From Christensenellaceae bacterium (GTDB taxonomy: Bacteria; Bacillota; Clostridia; Christensenellales; Aristaeellaceae): a DNA stretch of 64,000 bases. The notes under the pieces are model-generated. The model made no database searches, was not told the origin of the DNA, and was given only the letters and a program-made list of their open reading frames with translations. The DNA is taken from positions 1 to 64,000 of the forward strand of contig JAAYRU010000013.1 of assembly GCA_012518615.1 (NCBI GenBank). The letters are read 5' to 3'. Positions 11,201 to 17,774 of the stretch are shown here, piece by piece (the first letter of the stretch is position 1; each line of letters begins with the position of its first letter). A program made the position numbers and the translations under genes.

Positions 11201-13464
11201 ACAGGTCCCACATATTTTGTGATTGAAGTAGGCATAGCAAATGCCGGGGGCACCGCCCTTGCACGGTTAGACCAAATGAGCTCTCCCCCATCGGTTTGTA
11301 TGGTGGTCCGGTTTGGTACGCCAACATAGCTCCCCGGAGGATCATTGTCGGGATCAAGCGCTCGCAATACGTTAATTGCGTCATCCGAAAGGTCATCTGA
11401 AATTCTCACCCACACGACCAGAGCATAATCCTTGCCAATATACTGACCAAAGGGATATTCTATCCCTCCTTCTGCAGGGATAGTTTCTGATTTTTTAGGC
11501 AGAGAATAGCTAATAGTATTACCCGAACGGGTAAGTTCATAAACATCGGGATTAACACCAGTACCGCCATGTTCCACCTTAAGCTCGGCTATCGCAGTCG
11601 CACCGGACACAACATCTGCTTTTGCTAAATTATTGCCTGCAACCAACCTAGCATCAATAATTTTAAGATTCCCATCAATCGTATCGCTGATGACGATGGT
11701 ATCTGTTGCCCTAGTAACTGCTGAAGTAAAGGGAATAATGGTATCGAAGGTAAATATCTCCCTTCGTGTCGCCAATTCCTTATAGTAACCTGTGTTTGTA
11801 CCTGGTGCGTTAGTTAATTCATCATATTCCGTCTTGCTTCCCGTAACTAACTTTTGAATCTTAAGCTCACAGCCTTCAAGGGTATTGGCAGGAATATCCG
11901 GAAGAGGAATTGAAATATCATATTCTTGCCCCTCAAACGTCATGGAAAGCGTCGGTACCGCTTGATAATCCTCATTCATGTAGCGGTCCTCACTTAGCTT
12001 ATATACAATTCTATATTTAGCCGGGTTCATGTTCTGCATATTAACGGTCATGGTTTGACCGACCAAATTGCTTTGTGCGCTCACCTGTTCCCATAAGCCG
12101 TTGACTTCTTTTTCAAGTACATAGCTTTTAGGCGCCGCACCTATTTTAGCTGTAACGGCTACATTATCGGTTGCCGCGCTGGTCGAAGCTTTAAAAGCTG
12201 TAATTAACCCCTCAGTAAAAGCAACAAGATCATTAGACATCACGTGATAGCTTGGTTTGCTGGCCATTGTTTCAAGTGTAGATTTAATTTCGGGTTTTAA
12301 GACTACAGGCCAATAATAATCGCCATATCCCCTATCAAAACTTTTTAGAGAGGCTTCATCCTCCCAGAAAGCAGTGACGAAATCAGCGCTAATCCTATTT
12401 GTACCAGACCATGTGCCACCACCAGCCTTAATGCGACTGGCAATTTCATTCATGCCAGTAAGCATGGGCTTATAAGCTTCATACTGTTCATAACGTATAC
12501 CATAATAATAGTAGTAGAACGGTACAGAATAATCCTTTAGGTTTCGGGTATACCAGACATAACTTCTTTCTTTATCACTAGGACTATTAATCTGCTGCGG
12601 AAATACTTGTCGTGCCGCTACAGGCAAGTTATTCCAGCTGGCAGTATTGGCAGCGCCGTCTGTAATCAAAATATATACCGTTTTACGCTGGCGGCTCTGT
12701 TGGGCACCGCCCGAGGCTGGTGTTACTTTATATTTACTATCGTTGTACTTATAGTAAGGTATGGTAATTGCATCGCTATATGCTGCTTCTGCTACTACTA
12801 GCCCATCAACAGTAGGAGTTCCGCCATCTGTTTGACCTTTCTGGTAATACTCGTCAATTTTACTGAGCAATGGCGCATATTCCGATTGCAAGCCAGATGA
12901 TTGAGTCCTAAATGTGTAGTTCGTGTCATACTGGTTGTAATCGGTATAATTTACTTTTGTTTCATTGGTGATTGTTCCTACGACAGCCCTTCCTTCGACA
13001 CCTTGATACGTAACGATCATCGCCCTATCTTTAGGAGAGGAATTATCGACATCTTTTCCCATGTTCAAAGAATTAACCATAGTTTTGACAGCTGCGCCCA
13101 CATCGACAATTGTGTCTTCAAAGCTGCCACTTAAGTCCTGAATGAACACTACATCAACAAAGGTAGACGGTTCAGGCCATTGGAAGGTGATTTCTCCTGT
13201 AAGATTGCGTTCACATAGCTGATCAGATCCCGCATCAAGCGAAAGCTCGTGTGTAATTTGCGTAAACGGACCAAATGAATAAACTTGGGGTGGCGCAAGT
13301 GCAGGCGGCGCAGGATCAGGAGCAGGGGGTGCTGCTACGGGCGGTTCAGCTTGCGCTGCATAAGCTTCTGGCAAAACCTGCAAAACAATGGGGTTTGCTA
13401 TCTGCATAAGCAAAACCGCAATCAAGAATATAACTTTAATTCGTGTGTTCATTGACCTTTTCAT
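2254..13464 (-). CDS. Giant cell-wall-anchored VWA / SpaA / Cna_B repeat adhesin
   Basis: This 3736-residue surface protein begins with a Sec signal peptide (about 1-36, cleavage after AYA). A Pro/Ala-rich linker leads into a von Willebrand A domain (about 100-430) with an intact MIDAS: DLSGS at 110-114, the TDGGTPT segment near 212-218 and ITDG at 267-270. Then come alternating isopeptide D2-like domains and about seven SpaA-like domains with the E-x-KAP-x-GY isopeptide signature, and Cna_B domains with K-x-W-x-D/NNQDG motifs, six of them in tandem before a pilin-isopeptide-like domain. The C-terminus is IPPTGD, a hydrophobic helix and KRRRRK: a sortase signal with Ile-Pro-Pro in place of Leu-Pro-x. 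It should be covalently attached to peptidoglycan and act as a long stalk with a binding tip. No sortase gene lies in the window. GGAGG sits 10 nt before the ATG. It follows a TlpA-like gene by 39 bp, so the two are probably one operon. Confidence 0.93.
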   Translation of the reverse strand: MKRSMNTRIKVIFLIAVLLMQIANPIVLQVLPEAYAAQAEPPVAAPPAPDPAPPALAPPQVYSFGPFTQITHELSLDAGSDQLCERNLTGEITFQWPEPSTFVDVVFIQDLSGSFEDTIVDVGAAVKTMVNSLNMGKDVDNSSPKDRAMIVTYQGVEGRAVVGTITNETKVNYTDYNQYDTNYTFRTQSSGLQSEYAPLLSKIDEYYQKGQTDGGTPTVDGLVVAEAAYSDAITIPYYKYNDSKYKVTPASGGAQQSRQRKTVYILITDGAANTASWNNLPVAARQVFPQQINSPSDKERSYVWYTRNLKDYSVPFYYYYYGIRYEQYEAYKPMLTGMNEIASRIKAGGGTWSGTNRISADFVTAFWEDEASLKSFDRGYGDYYWPVVLKPEIKSTLETMASKPSYHVMSNDLVAFTEGLITAFKASTSAATDNVAVTAKIGAAPKSYVLEKEVNGLWEQVSAQSNLVGQTMTVNMQNMNPAKYRIVYKLSEDRYMNEDYQAVPTLSMTFEGQEYDISIPLPDIPANTLEGCELKIQKLVTGSKTEYDELTNAPGTNTGYYKELATRREIFTFDTIIPFTSAVTRATDTIVISDTIDGNLKIIDARLVAGNNLAKADVVSGATAIAELKVEHGGTGVNPDVYELTRSGNTISYSLPKKSETIPAEGGIEYPFGQYIGKDYALVVWVRISDDLSDDAINVLRALDPDNDPPGSYVGVPNRTTIQTDGGELIWSNRARAVPPAFAMPTSITKYVGPVGTQDINGSEHYLATRDASYRYRIDLQMPEDVTTYQILEISDKLDETLEVDLSSISVKYINAQGVEGDVTTYTYDMNDVTNVLTVTYDEKDMGAQFFERAADGTVRVEFNVKVKATADLASKYDKASGRIVIPNNAGFKVNNKYVGYSGIVHTYVPLSEASLKKVEVVTLDPLVYDDLEGAQFTLKDTTDTTVADRVLESDTAGNIAIKYLVPGHTYMITETKAPSGYMLDPENVWTITVANNGDVSITKGTQNTPITGTHIEALNEQPTCPTPQKFLKGSSGSDFWGPGLPNEATDTDPYKPSQNDEIITYQVRVPIQSVNGYEMLQIKDVLLSPHLKTVYGSFKVYTLQNPNDTVSGSYDRETMTFTKTSGFAEIEHQTLVLEMQVEVVGTLDEVFATHTDGLIPNTANLKLNDQEWVPTNTVYFKLTRGKFTVNKTVNNSPLPDGMSAVFALYKVVGDPDPINNIVDDIKLGEGMVTGPASFETIYLGPGKYYLIEISAPPGYVAKTGKIPDGPEYPDEYFEISHTVDTDQSFTFNVDNPKAAHPTVTKMIKGKNDNSYSQGVHSIGIGESWDYAIDVLFPDNTDAIDYTITDTIPEWFLVEERKFFLSDDGENFVQHDTFEHFLQPNVDNNQIELIVPSTKVDSYRGKTVRIVVKVKVKPGTNLIEEDALDADGTIPNTAYITFTGGGDQDTAYIKPKILRDISFTKKLGSDTLSGALFELYDFDENEPDQMGAPAKHPFTGNIYYCTSDSHDSNHGKVLFEDVPEGTYWLVERKTPSANILPIYEKIKVTVKGFVYGENDPLYTGPPLVLVQFENEQGDVIFPADANDNREVYNNEKISITGKKTWENDDEGTLSTRPDAITVHLYKEAVQVRGRILVDSKIVTAADSWEYEFTGLDKYYYNPLTDTYAEWVYTIDEEPVDFYSTSIFGYNITNELEEVTFRILKKDADTGGAIPGITFVLTDPKGISRDLSSDPEGIVTLTEVKKGVRYTLKEKADTTSAEYINMGSIYVTVDKDGIPRFSSDKYTFPLIDVNGVSAYEFLNYKKPDPRKEIKAGDDLYNPIYNLKSLNEIITYRITVPFKNMDAITSIKVMDTVDACMAIVPDTLKVCKVDEFGSTESFEEHFLRELSTDYKTATFTTYQHVDVSKLGLANSDLVFEFDAYINRKPSDFAALHPELKIHNQATLEINPRDESRAECIQTNEVILQAQLTSVKFKKMLAVLDPNEPPTALSTGATAEFILTKLGDLLFPFGERKLTVGTDEFVIENLDVGKYLLKEIKAPNGYVTVSPVEFQVRNEGGVLKVYVKAKEEDTEYTIPVYDDTKEENNLGNLVDPLPEKPTISKMVRKTDPVSDTETYYKDYDMSTWKENFEYVIDVAIPSDVSGYTKIRIFDNLPLGIEMLAGMKMKLGSKTGSDFIDHFDVIDPVDYDNLMVAHKPIISRDAMTGRYSIETETEIPYVISRLAGVTIRIILPVRIHKDITDISQLEGLVNGSIVNTAHVCVNDKIRLEDSATVKPVDDWFVLRKIADFQHEGQDVPLYGAVFNLYQYFEYDDVQGVLLSGPELPAGIQTRYEIDDDGYAVIDARLEAGKYLLAEDVLPYGYVLNGVQQPAHFIATHYDYLLEVEKLATGGNTVKLSARDANGDAIVPAIYEGEMPTEDNPAKIVNRQIVEVPVDKLWDDDNNRHNTRPDTIKLLLQRSIVVDEPDVLDPVTGKLVPLPGDQSDKPDTAFNQAEIDYPYFKPELNLREIPMHFYNETLFRYTEDGKLYNYYVLETPPDGYEASYTAVEMDQLLGDFTTPYEVQITNTLIKTSNFTLLKQDDSSPAKTVAGAVFNLSYVDKHGQEIMQTKTSGADGMVDLSGMLGNTTYTLREIRAPEGYQADTTVYTIEVDENGVPNVKVNDAYLAEPRFIVTQATETTPVSYQLIVNNKKLAITPPKKAINGGNSYNLPKMDSLLNYTVDVPVKSVEGITSFVIEDKVNELLNIVAGSGSVTADGVTVSTSGNLNISTDSKTIKFTLNSGFDKIANRTVRLSFKAKLADGVTLKQLQDYVAKPENNAGIPNTATLKINDKSAVSNAVYLVPAETGAMPSLDKTVNGVSHYNLTPRDDSVRYLVKAAVPKNVLGYNSLIITDTMDKALEAVGGITLRAVTYNAEDEEISSFTLMRGTDYTLTNIVDADGYTTITATFAEGFDYTGLAGKTVEMALSARLKTGLTKDELAAYPEQKIPNTAKITLNGNDGAASIATVSPAIINIDVTKAWADENNQDGVRPSHVTIKLLANGKETGKALALMPANNWSGTFTDLEEYKAGNRINYTVKEVPLAKGYESDITGDAINGYKVTNSRTPEKIVVSGIKTWVDDNNQYGKRPESITIRLLANGEKINSKIVTAADGWAWKFDDLPKFKAGEEITYVITEDVVDGYSADIRGYNMTNTYIPGKTSVQVTNAWRDANNQDGVRPDTVVVKLLADGVYTGNNLILSKANNWTGVFKELEDYKDGRKVVYNIEVLPVGGGYITDITGGAKEGFVVINTRIPAMVDVSGSKIWDDVNNQDGKRPTSITIRLLKNGLQIDNRTVTATDNWEWSFKELPKYEAGEEITYTITEDAIEEYSADISGYNVTNSYTPEKTSVQVTKAWIDANDNDGKRTKSVSVQLFADGEVVADKVLTLNKSNNWTGTFTNLPINNGGKVIVYTVDEVDMPEGYTREISGNATVGFIISNCHDPETISVEGAKTWDDNNQNEKRPASITIRLFKDGKEIDATSVTAADGWKWGFTDLPKYEAGKLINYSITEDAVADYSTSIDGYNVTNTYVKPAEPTEPSDSDTPTYPTIRVPLNVGKKLENGILKGGEYKFQLRDKNGALIEEVTNTADGTVIFSDRTFSKEVSNWTYTISEVEGGDPRTTYDKTVYTVKVTTKAIDGKLKARVDVEKNGVPYDRSIVFTNCKDIPPTGDNTLQVIGILLVLALITLAGAYVLKRRRRK
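2760..4447 (-). repeat. Tandem Cna_B-domain array inside the adhesin gene
   Basis: Six consecutive coding repeats of about 280 bp, each opening with a K-x-W-x-D-x-NNQ-type motif. They alternate between two subtypes: a TSVQVT-AW form and a VSG-K-W form. Stretches such as CCATCTTGGTTGTT recur almost unchanged at about 3536, 3828 and 4388, so slippage or recombination between units is plausible and domain number may vary between strains. Confidence 0.85.
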
Positions 13465-13503
13465 TACCTGTGAACCTCCGTAACTTTTATCCGCTTTAGT
13501 ATT

Positions 13504-14073
13504 TTATCTATCTAAATAAGGCTTAAGCCAGTCGATAAATTCCTTTTCGCTCTTTGCGCCAGTTATTGGTCCTGCAACAAGCTCTCCCGAGCTGTTTATT
13601 AGAAAATGCGTGGGTACTTTTTTAACATCTTTCAATAACTCTTCATACAGGCTTTCAGACAGCAGCAGCACAGTAAAATCCGCGCCCTCCTGCTGCATGA
13701 TATCCCTAGCTATGGAAGGGTTGTCTTGGCTTTTTTCATCCGCCACTATGCCTAGAACCTGCAAGCCCTGCACGCTTGAAGGCAATTCGCTAACCACCTT
13801 TAGGTTGTTTATGCAAGGTCCACAATCTACCGACCATACATCAACAAGGGTAAAATCCGCCAAGGCAAATATGGCTTCGGTAACTGTGTTGTTGTTTAAA
13901 TCTATAGTGGTAAAGGTAATATTAGAGCTAGGCTCACCCGATGGCTGCACTGCACTATCATCAGACCTAGCGGGGGGCGGCGCAGCCTTTTCGCAAGCTG
14001 TTAATAAAAACACAGATAATACGCAAAATAATAATAGTAATTTTTCTATAAACTTGCTATTAGCTTTAATCAT
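13504..14073 (-). CDS. TlpA/ResA-like thioredoxin-fold lipoprotein
   Basis: This 189-residue protein has a lipoprotein signal peptide with lipobox LTAC (lipidated Cys27), a Pro/Ser-rich tether, and a thioredoxin-like domain with a CGPC redox pair at Cys84-Cys87. The usual cis-proline occurs in the VPTHFLI segment. Proteins of this class reduce or shuffle disulfides at the outer face of the membrane. It is followed 39 bp later by the giant adhesin and the spacing suggests co-transcription. It may help fold or protect secreted proteins, but the adhesin has few cysteines, so a direct client relationship is only inferred. AAGGAG lies 9 nt before the ATG, inside the end of a possible upstream small ORF. 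Confidence 0.85.
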   Translation of the reverse strand: MIKANSKFIEKLLLLFCVLSVFLLTACEKAAPPPARSDDSAVQPSGEPSSNITFTTIDLNNNTVTEAIFALADFTLVDVWSVDCGPCINNLKVVSELPSSVQGLQVLGIVADEKSQDNPSIARDIMQQEGADFTVLLLSESLYEELLKDVKKVPTHFLINSSGELVAGPITGAKSEKEFIDWLKPYLDR

Positions 14074-14338
14074 TAATCAATACTCCTTGAAACTTATTGA
14101 CATAATGCCGCTTTTTACGGGCAATTGCATAGCTTATCGCTGAGTATATATCAATATTAACCATGGATAATGCCCTATGAAATAATTCTTTAAAAACAAA
14201 AAACAACCACTTTTCTAAAAAATAAAGTAAATATGTGGTCGAAAAACTGTATACGCGTAAACAACAAGCGTAAACTGACTGTATGTCTATCCGGAAAATG
14301 ATTGTGCACGGCACTGCGCGTGCGTTAAATGCTTTCAA
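14066..14338 (-). CDS. Possible 90-residue leader ORF of the tlpA-adhesin operon
   Basis: I do not recognise this protein. A TTG at 14338 has an AGGAGG site 11 nt upstream. That site lies less than 25 nt after the predicted transcription start, and the reading frame stays open for 90 codons to end overlapping the tlpA ATG (AATGATTAA). The product would have one hydrophobic segment (about residues 33-52, rich in Phe, Leu and Tyr) and a basic tail. The arrangement is what a real, translationally coupled first gene would look like. Against it: the start is TTG, the composition is atypical and no family is recognised. It could instead be an untranslated leader. Confidence 0.33.
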   Translation of the reverse strand: MKAFNARAVPCTIIFRIDIQSVYACCLRVYSFSTTYLLYFLEKWLFFVFKELFHRALSMVNIDIYSAISYAIARKKRHYVNKFQGVLIND

Positions 14339-14379
14339 TCGGCAGTTCGCCTCCTTCTGTGCCGAAACATACCAGAGTA

Positions 14380-14408
14380 CTTATACCATATATTAGCCAA
14401 AAGGTCAA
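14380..14408 (-). promoter_or_regulatory. Promoter of the tlpA-adhesin operon
   Basis: Minus strand -35 TTGACC (14403-14408), exactly 17 bp, then -10 TATAAG (14380-14385). Transcription starting near 14373 gives a leader of about 300 nt before tlpA. The rest of 14074-14536 holds the possible leader ORF and the terminator of the upstream permease gene. Confidence 0.7.
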
Positions 14409-14474
14409 TTTTTATCACCTAAAAAGCGTGCTTTTCCGCATGTTTTTGGTAATATTTCTACAAAATCTGATTAT

Positions 14475-14505
14475 AAAAGCTTATCTCCCATAAAACAAAG
14501 CTTTT
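14475..14505 (-). terminator. Terminator-like hairpin after the EamA permease gene
   Basis: Perfect 8-bp arms AAAAGCTT/AAGCTTTT with a 15-nt loop lie about 32 bp after the stop codon. The stem ends in its own T run on the minus strand (AAGCTTTTATAATC). Confidence 0.5.
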
Positions 14506-14536
14506 ACACAAAATAGATACTCTGATTATTGTAGAA

Positions 14537-15430
14537 TTAATTTGTTTGGCTTGTCTTTTTAGGCTTTTCAGGACGTTGCGCTAATATTATGGATAAGGTG
14601 ATAAGCAGACCGCCAAACAGCATATTGATACGGAAGGCTTCTAAGCCCAACAGAAGGGAAAACAAAGTGCCAAAAAAACCTTCGGCAGACAATATAATAC
14701 CCGCCTCAGATGCGCGCACATACTTTTGTCCCCAGGTTTGCAGAAAATAACAAACGCCGGTGGAAAAAACGCCAAGGTACAAAACAGGCAACAAGCCTTT
14801 TTGTATTTGTTCGGCTTGCACGGGCGTTCTGGTAACAAGTAGCACGATAGCGCCTAAAATGCCCGCTGTGAGCAGCTGCCAGAAAGCAATCTGCACAGGG
14901 TCGTCATTTTCCCCGCAGTAACCAAGCCAGGTAATATGCATGGCAAAAAATAGGGCGCATAAAAGCACAATCCAATCTCCCTTGGTAAAAGAGAGGGAAA
15001 AACCGCCCTGATAGGTGAGCATTATCACGCCCAGCATAGCTAGCAAACATAGAGCGAAAATACGCAGCGACGGTCTTTTTTTGGTGAAAATCCAAAGCAA
15101 AAAGGGAATCATAAGGATGTTGGTGGCTGTCAAAAAAGCGGCATTAGAAATAGTTGTCTGCCCCTGACCTACCGTTTGCGTATAGAAGGCGATATAAAGA
15201 ATAACGCCCGCTATCGCGCCGTGCAGCACTGTCTTTTTAGGTGTGGGCAAAATTCGCTTTTTAAAAAACAAAAAAACACACAGGGCGCCCACAAGAAAAC
15301 GTATCATCATAATCCAAGGGGTAGGCAGCTGCGAATCAATAGCAAACTGGGTGGCAATAAAGCCGCTTCCCCAAATGATTGTAACGACAATTAATGCCAA
15401 TGTAGCTAAACTTTGCTTTCTTTCTTTCAA
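14537..15430 (-). CDS. EamA/DMT-family permease
   Basis: A member of the drug/metabolite transporter superfamily with about ten membrane helices made of two EamA repeats; the opening segment LATLALIVVTIIWGSGFIATQF is typical (residue count from the chosen start). Such proteins move small organic solutes across the cytoplasmic membrane, and the substrate cannot be told. An ATG at 15454 gives eight more residues but has no ribosome binding site. A TTG at 15430 has AAAGGAAG 7 nt upstream and gives a better-aligned 297-residue protein, so I chose it. It is transcribed away from the carbohydrate locus next door and is probably unrelated to it. Confidence 0.85.
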   Translation of the reverse strand: MKERKQSLATLALIVVTIIWGSGFIATQFAIDSQLPTPWIMMIRFLVGALCVFLFFKKRILPTPKKTVLHGAIAGVILYIAFYTQTVGQGQTTISNAAFLTATNILMIPFLLWIFTKKRPSLRIFALCLLAMLGVIMLTYQGGFSLSFTKGDWIVLLCALFFAMHITWLGYCGENDDPVQIAFWQLLTAGILGAIVLLVTRTPVQAEQIQKGLLPVLYLGVFSTGVCYFLQTWGQKYVRASEAGIILSAEGFFGTLFSLLLGLEAFRINMLFGGLLITLSIILAQRPEKPKKTSQTN

Positions 15431-15650
15431 CTTCAGTCTTCCTTTCCTGTTCATAATACTATTTTACTAAAGCTTGGCATTTTTTCAATCTGCGATTTTA
15501 CTGATTTTTGATGTTCGTTTTTCGGAAAAACCATTGATTGTATTGAAAAAACATGATAATATGGTTGATAATTATTCTTAAGAAACAAAAACAAAACAAC
15601 ACTCAAGAAAAAAGATGACGGAATATTGTAAGTTTTTTCTTAATCTTCCC

Positions 15651-15680
15651 TTTACGAAAGTAAAACGAACCTACTATAAT
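15651..15680 (+). promoter_or_regulatory. Promoter of the lpl-type sugar transporter operon
   Basis: -35 TTTACG (15651-15656), 18-bp spacer and a consensus -10 TATAAT (15675-15680). A second TATAAT-like hexamer follows at 15689-15694 with no good -35. I see no obvious operator dyad; regulation is likely by the AraC protein encoded in the same locus. Confidence 0.55.
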
Positions 15681-15733
15681 AGGGTTAGTATAATTTCCCA
15701 AAAACATTTCATAGCCGCAAAGGAGGGACTTGA

Positions 15734-16690
15734 ATGAGTCAAAGCAATAAAGTTTTGATAAGAAATCAAACTCGAAGACAATTCAAAAGACAATTGCCCT
15801 TACAAATGTTTGTTTGGGTAGGCATCCTGTTCTTGGTGCTGTTTAGCATCATTCCAATGTCGGGCGTTATCGTAGCCTTTAAAGACTATAATATCAAGAC
15901 AGGCTTTAAGGGTATGTTCACCGCCCCATGGACTGCCAACAGCGGTTTTAAACATTTCATCACCTTTGTTACCAACCGCAAGTTCTCCATCCTAGTACGA
16001 AACACCGTGGTTATCAGCACTTTAAAGCTCCTGTTCGCCTTTCCTTTTGCCATTATCTTTGCGATTATGGTTACCGAAGTGCGCTCCAACACCTACAAAC
16101 GCTTGGTACAAACGGCAAGCTACCTGCCGCACTTTGTCTCTTGGACGGTTGTTGCGGGTATCGTGTACGCTATGTTCTCAACCAACATCGGCGTCATAAA
16201 CGAACTACTGCTTAAGCTCGGGTGGCTTGAAGAACCCATCCCCCTGCTGCTTGAATCCAAGTACTACTACCTGCTTGCCACCGCCAGCGAAATCTGGAAA
16301 GAAACAGGCTGGAGCGCCATCATCTACTTAGCCGCCATTGCCGGCATAGACCCGGCGCTGTATGAAAGCGCTCAGGTGGACGGGGCAGGCCGTCTGCGCC
16401 GTATCTGGCATATTACTTTGCCGGGCATTCAGGGAACGGTAGCTATTCTGCTTATCCTATCGGTGGGCAGCCTCTTCTCGGGCAGCTTTGACCAAGCCAT
16501 GATGCTTGGTAACGACATGAACCGCTCCCACAGTGAAATCTTGGACGTATTCATCTACCAGACCGGTCTTTCTAAGCAGCGCTACTCCTATGCAGCTGCC
16601 GTAGGTCTGTTCCAGTCGGTCATCAGCCTGATTCTTGTTATCGTTGCCAACGCAGGATCGAAAAAGATCTCCGGCTCGTCACTATTTTAG
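15734..16690 (+). CDS. LplB-type carbohydrate ABC permease
   Basis: This 318-residue integral membrane protein is one of two inner-membrane components of a CUT1 oligosaccharide importer of the LplB/YteP type. Six transmembrane segments follow a short basic N-terminus. The ATPase-docking loop EAA motif is seen as YESAQVDGAGRLRRIWHITLPG (about 215-236, key residues E..x..DGA...P). An AAGGAGGG site lies 5-6 nt before the ATG. The second permease follows after 14 bp and the binding protein after that. No ATPase gene is present, as is normal for this family, which borrows a shared MsmK-like ATPase. The gene uses ATC, CTG and CGC codons more than the genes at 26-58 kb. Confidence 0.9.
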   Translation: MSQSNKVLIRNQTRRQFKRQLPLQMFVWVGILFLVLFSIIPMSGVIVAFKDYNIKTGFKGMFTAPWTANSGFKHFITFVTNRKFSILVRNTVVISTLKLLFAFPFAIIFAIMVTEVRSNTYKRLVQTASYLPHFVSWTVVAGIVYAMFSTNIGVINELLLKLGWLEEPIPLLLESKYYYLLATASEIWKETGWSAIIYLAAIAGIDPALYESAQVDGAGRLRRIWHITLPGIQGTVAILLILSVGSLFSGSFDQAMMLGNDMNRSHSEILDVFIYQTGLSKQRYSYAAAVGLFQSVISLILVIVANAGSKKISGSSLF

Positions 16691-16704
16691 AGGAGGGAAT
16701 CTTT

Positions 16705-17616
16705 ATGACAGAATTACAACGCAAGCGCCGCATCAAAAAATCGGGCGAAGATATCTTTGTGGATGCACTTGTCCACCTGTTTACCTTCCTTCTTTTGGTT
16801 GCCACCCTATACCCCTTCTGGTATGTTATCGTTCTTTCTTTGAACGACGGTGTCGATGCCCTGCGCGGCGGCATCTATCTGTGGCCCCGCAAGTTCACCT
16901 TCGCCAACTATGAGCAGTTCCTCTCAGACCCCAAGTGGCTAAACGCCATCTTCATTTCAGTTGCAAAAACGCTGGTAGGAACGGGACTCACCATACTCTT
17001 TACCTGTCTGGTAGCATATGGTCTATCAACTGAAGGGCTGGTGTTCAGAAAGTTCTACAGCATAATTCTTTTGATATGTATGTACTTTTCCGGCGGTCTG
17101 ATTCCCTACTACCTTACGCTTAGAACCTACGGTCTACTGAACAAGTTCTGGGTTTACGTTATCCCAACGATGTTTTCTACCTACTACTGTATGCTGGCAA
17201 TGAGCTTTTTCAGGGAGCATCCACCCGCCCTTGCTGAAAGCGCAAGGCTGGACGGAGCGGGAGAAATTACCATCTTTTTGCGTATTATCATGCCGCTGTC
17301 AAAGCCTCTTTTGGCAACGCTTGGTCTGTTCGCCGCCGTTTCCCAGTGGAACTCCTGGTCAGACACCGCTTTCTATGCGCCTTCCAATCCTGACCTGCGC
17401 TCCCTTGCCTTCTTAATGCGTGGCGTTATTGTGCAAAACCAGGTAGATACTTCTTCAAGGGTAGCCATGATGAAGGCAGCCCAGTACTCCGCCACCACCG
17501 CCACCTCCATTCAGATGGCCGCCATGATTATCGCGGTTCTACCCATTATGTGCGTGTACCCCTTCCTGCAAAAGCATTTTGTCAAGGGCATCATGCTGGG
17601 CGCTGTGAAAGGTTAA
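16705..17616 (+). CDS. YtcP/LplC-type carbohydrate ABC permease
   Basis: This 303-residue protein is the second membrane subunit of the same importer. Six helices are visible. The EAA loop reads AESARLDGAGEITIFLRIIMP around 180-200, giving the conserved E..R.DGA......P pattern. The C-terminus YPFLQKHFVKGIMLGAVKG is the standard ending of the YtcP family. GAGGAGGG precedes the ATG by 8 nt. A 158-bp gap with a hairpin separates it from the binding protein gene. Confidence 0.92.
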   Translation: MTELQRKRRIKKSGEDIFVDALVHLFTFLLLVATLYPFWYVIVLSLNDGVDALRGGIYLWPRKFTFANYEQFLSDPKWLNAIFISVAKTLVGTGLTILFTCLVAYGLSTEGLVFRKFYSIILLICMYFSGGLIPYYLTLRTYGLLNKFWVYVIPTMFSTYYCMLAMSFFREHPPALAESARLDGAGEITIFLRIIMPLSKPLLATLGLFAAVSQWNSWSDTAFYAPSNPDLRSLAFLMRGVIVQNQVDTSSRVAMMKAAQYSATTATSIQMAAMIIAVLPIMCVYPFLQKHFVKGIMLGAVKG

Positions 17617-17672
17617 TCGCAAGCCCGCACTTAGCTTCTTTTTGAAGGCATACATTCCGTGAAACTTCTTTT

Positions 17673-17696
17673 CAATCGAAAACTTGCTTTCGATTG
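17673..17696 (+). repeat. Intra-operon hairpin ahead of the binding-protein gene
   Basis: A perfect 9-bp stem CAATCGAAA/TTTCGATTG with a 6-nt loop, followed by TTGC rather than a T run. It lies between permease and binding-protein genes and may protect the 5' end of a processed binding-protein mRNA. This is inference from position. Confidence 0.45.
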
Positions 17697-17774
17697 TTGC
17701 ATGGTCACCAATTTACTGATACTGTGTTCTTTGGGAAAAGATACCCATAAAATATTTTTAGGAGGATTGTAATT

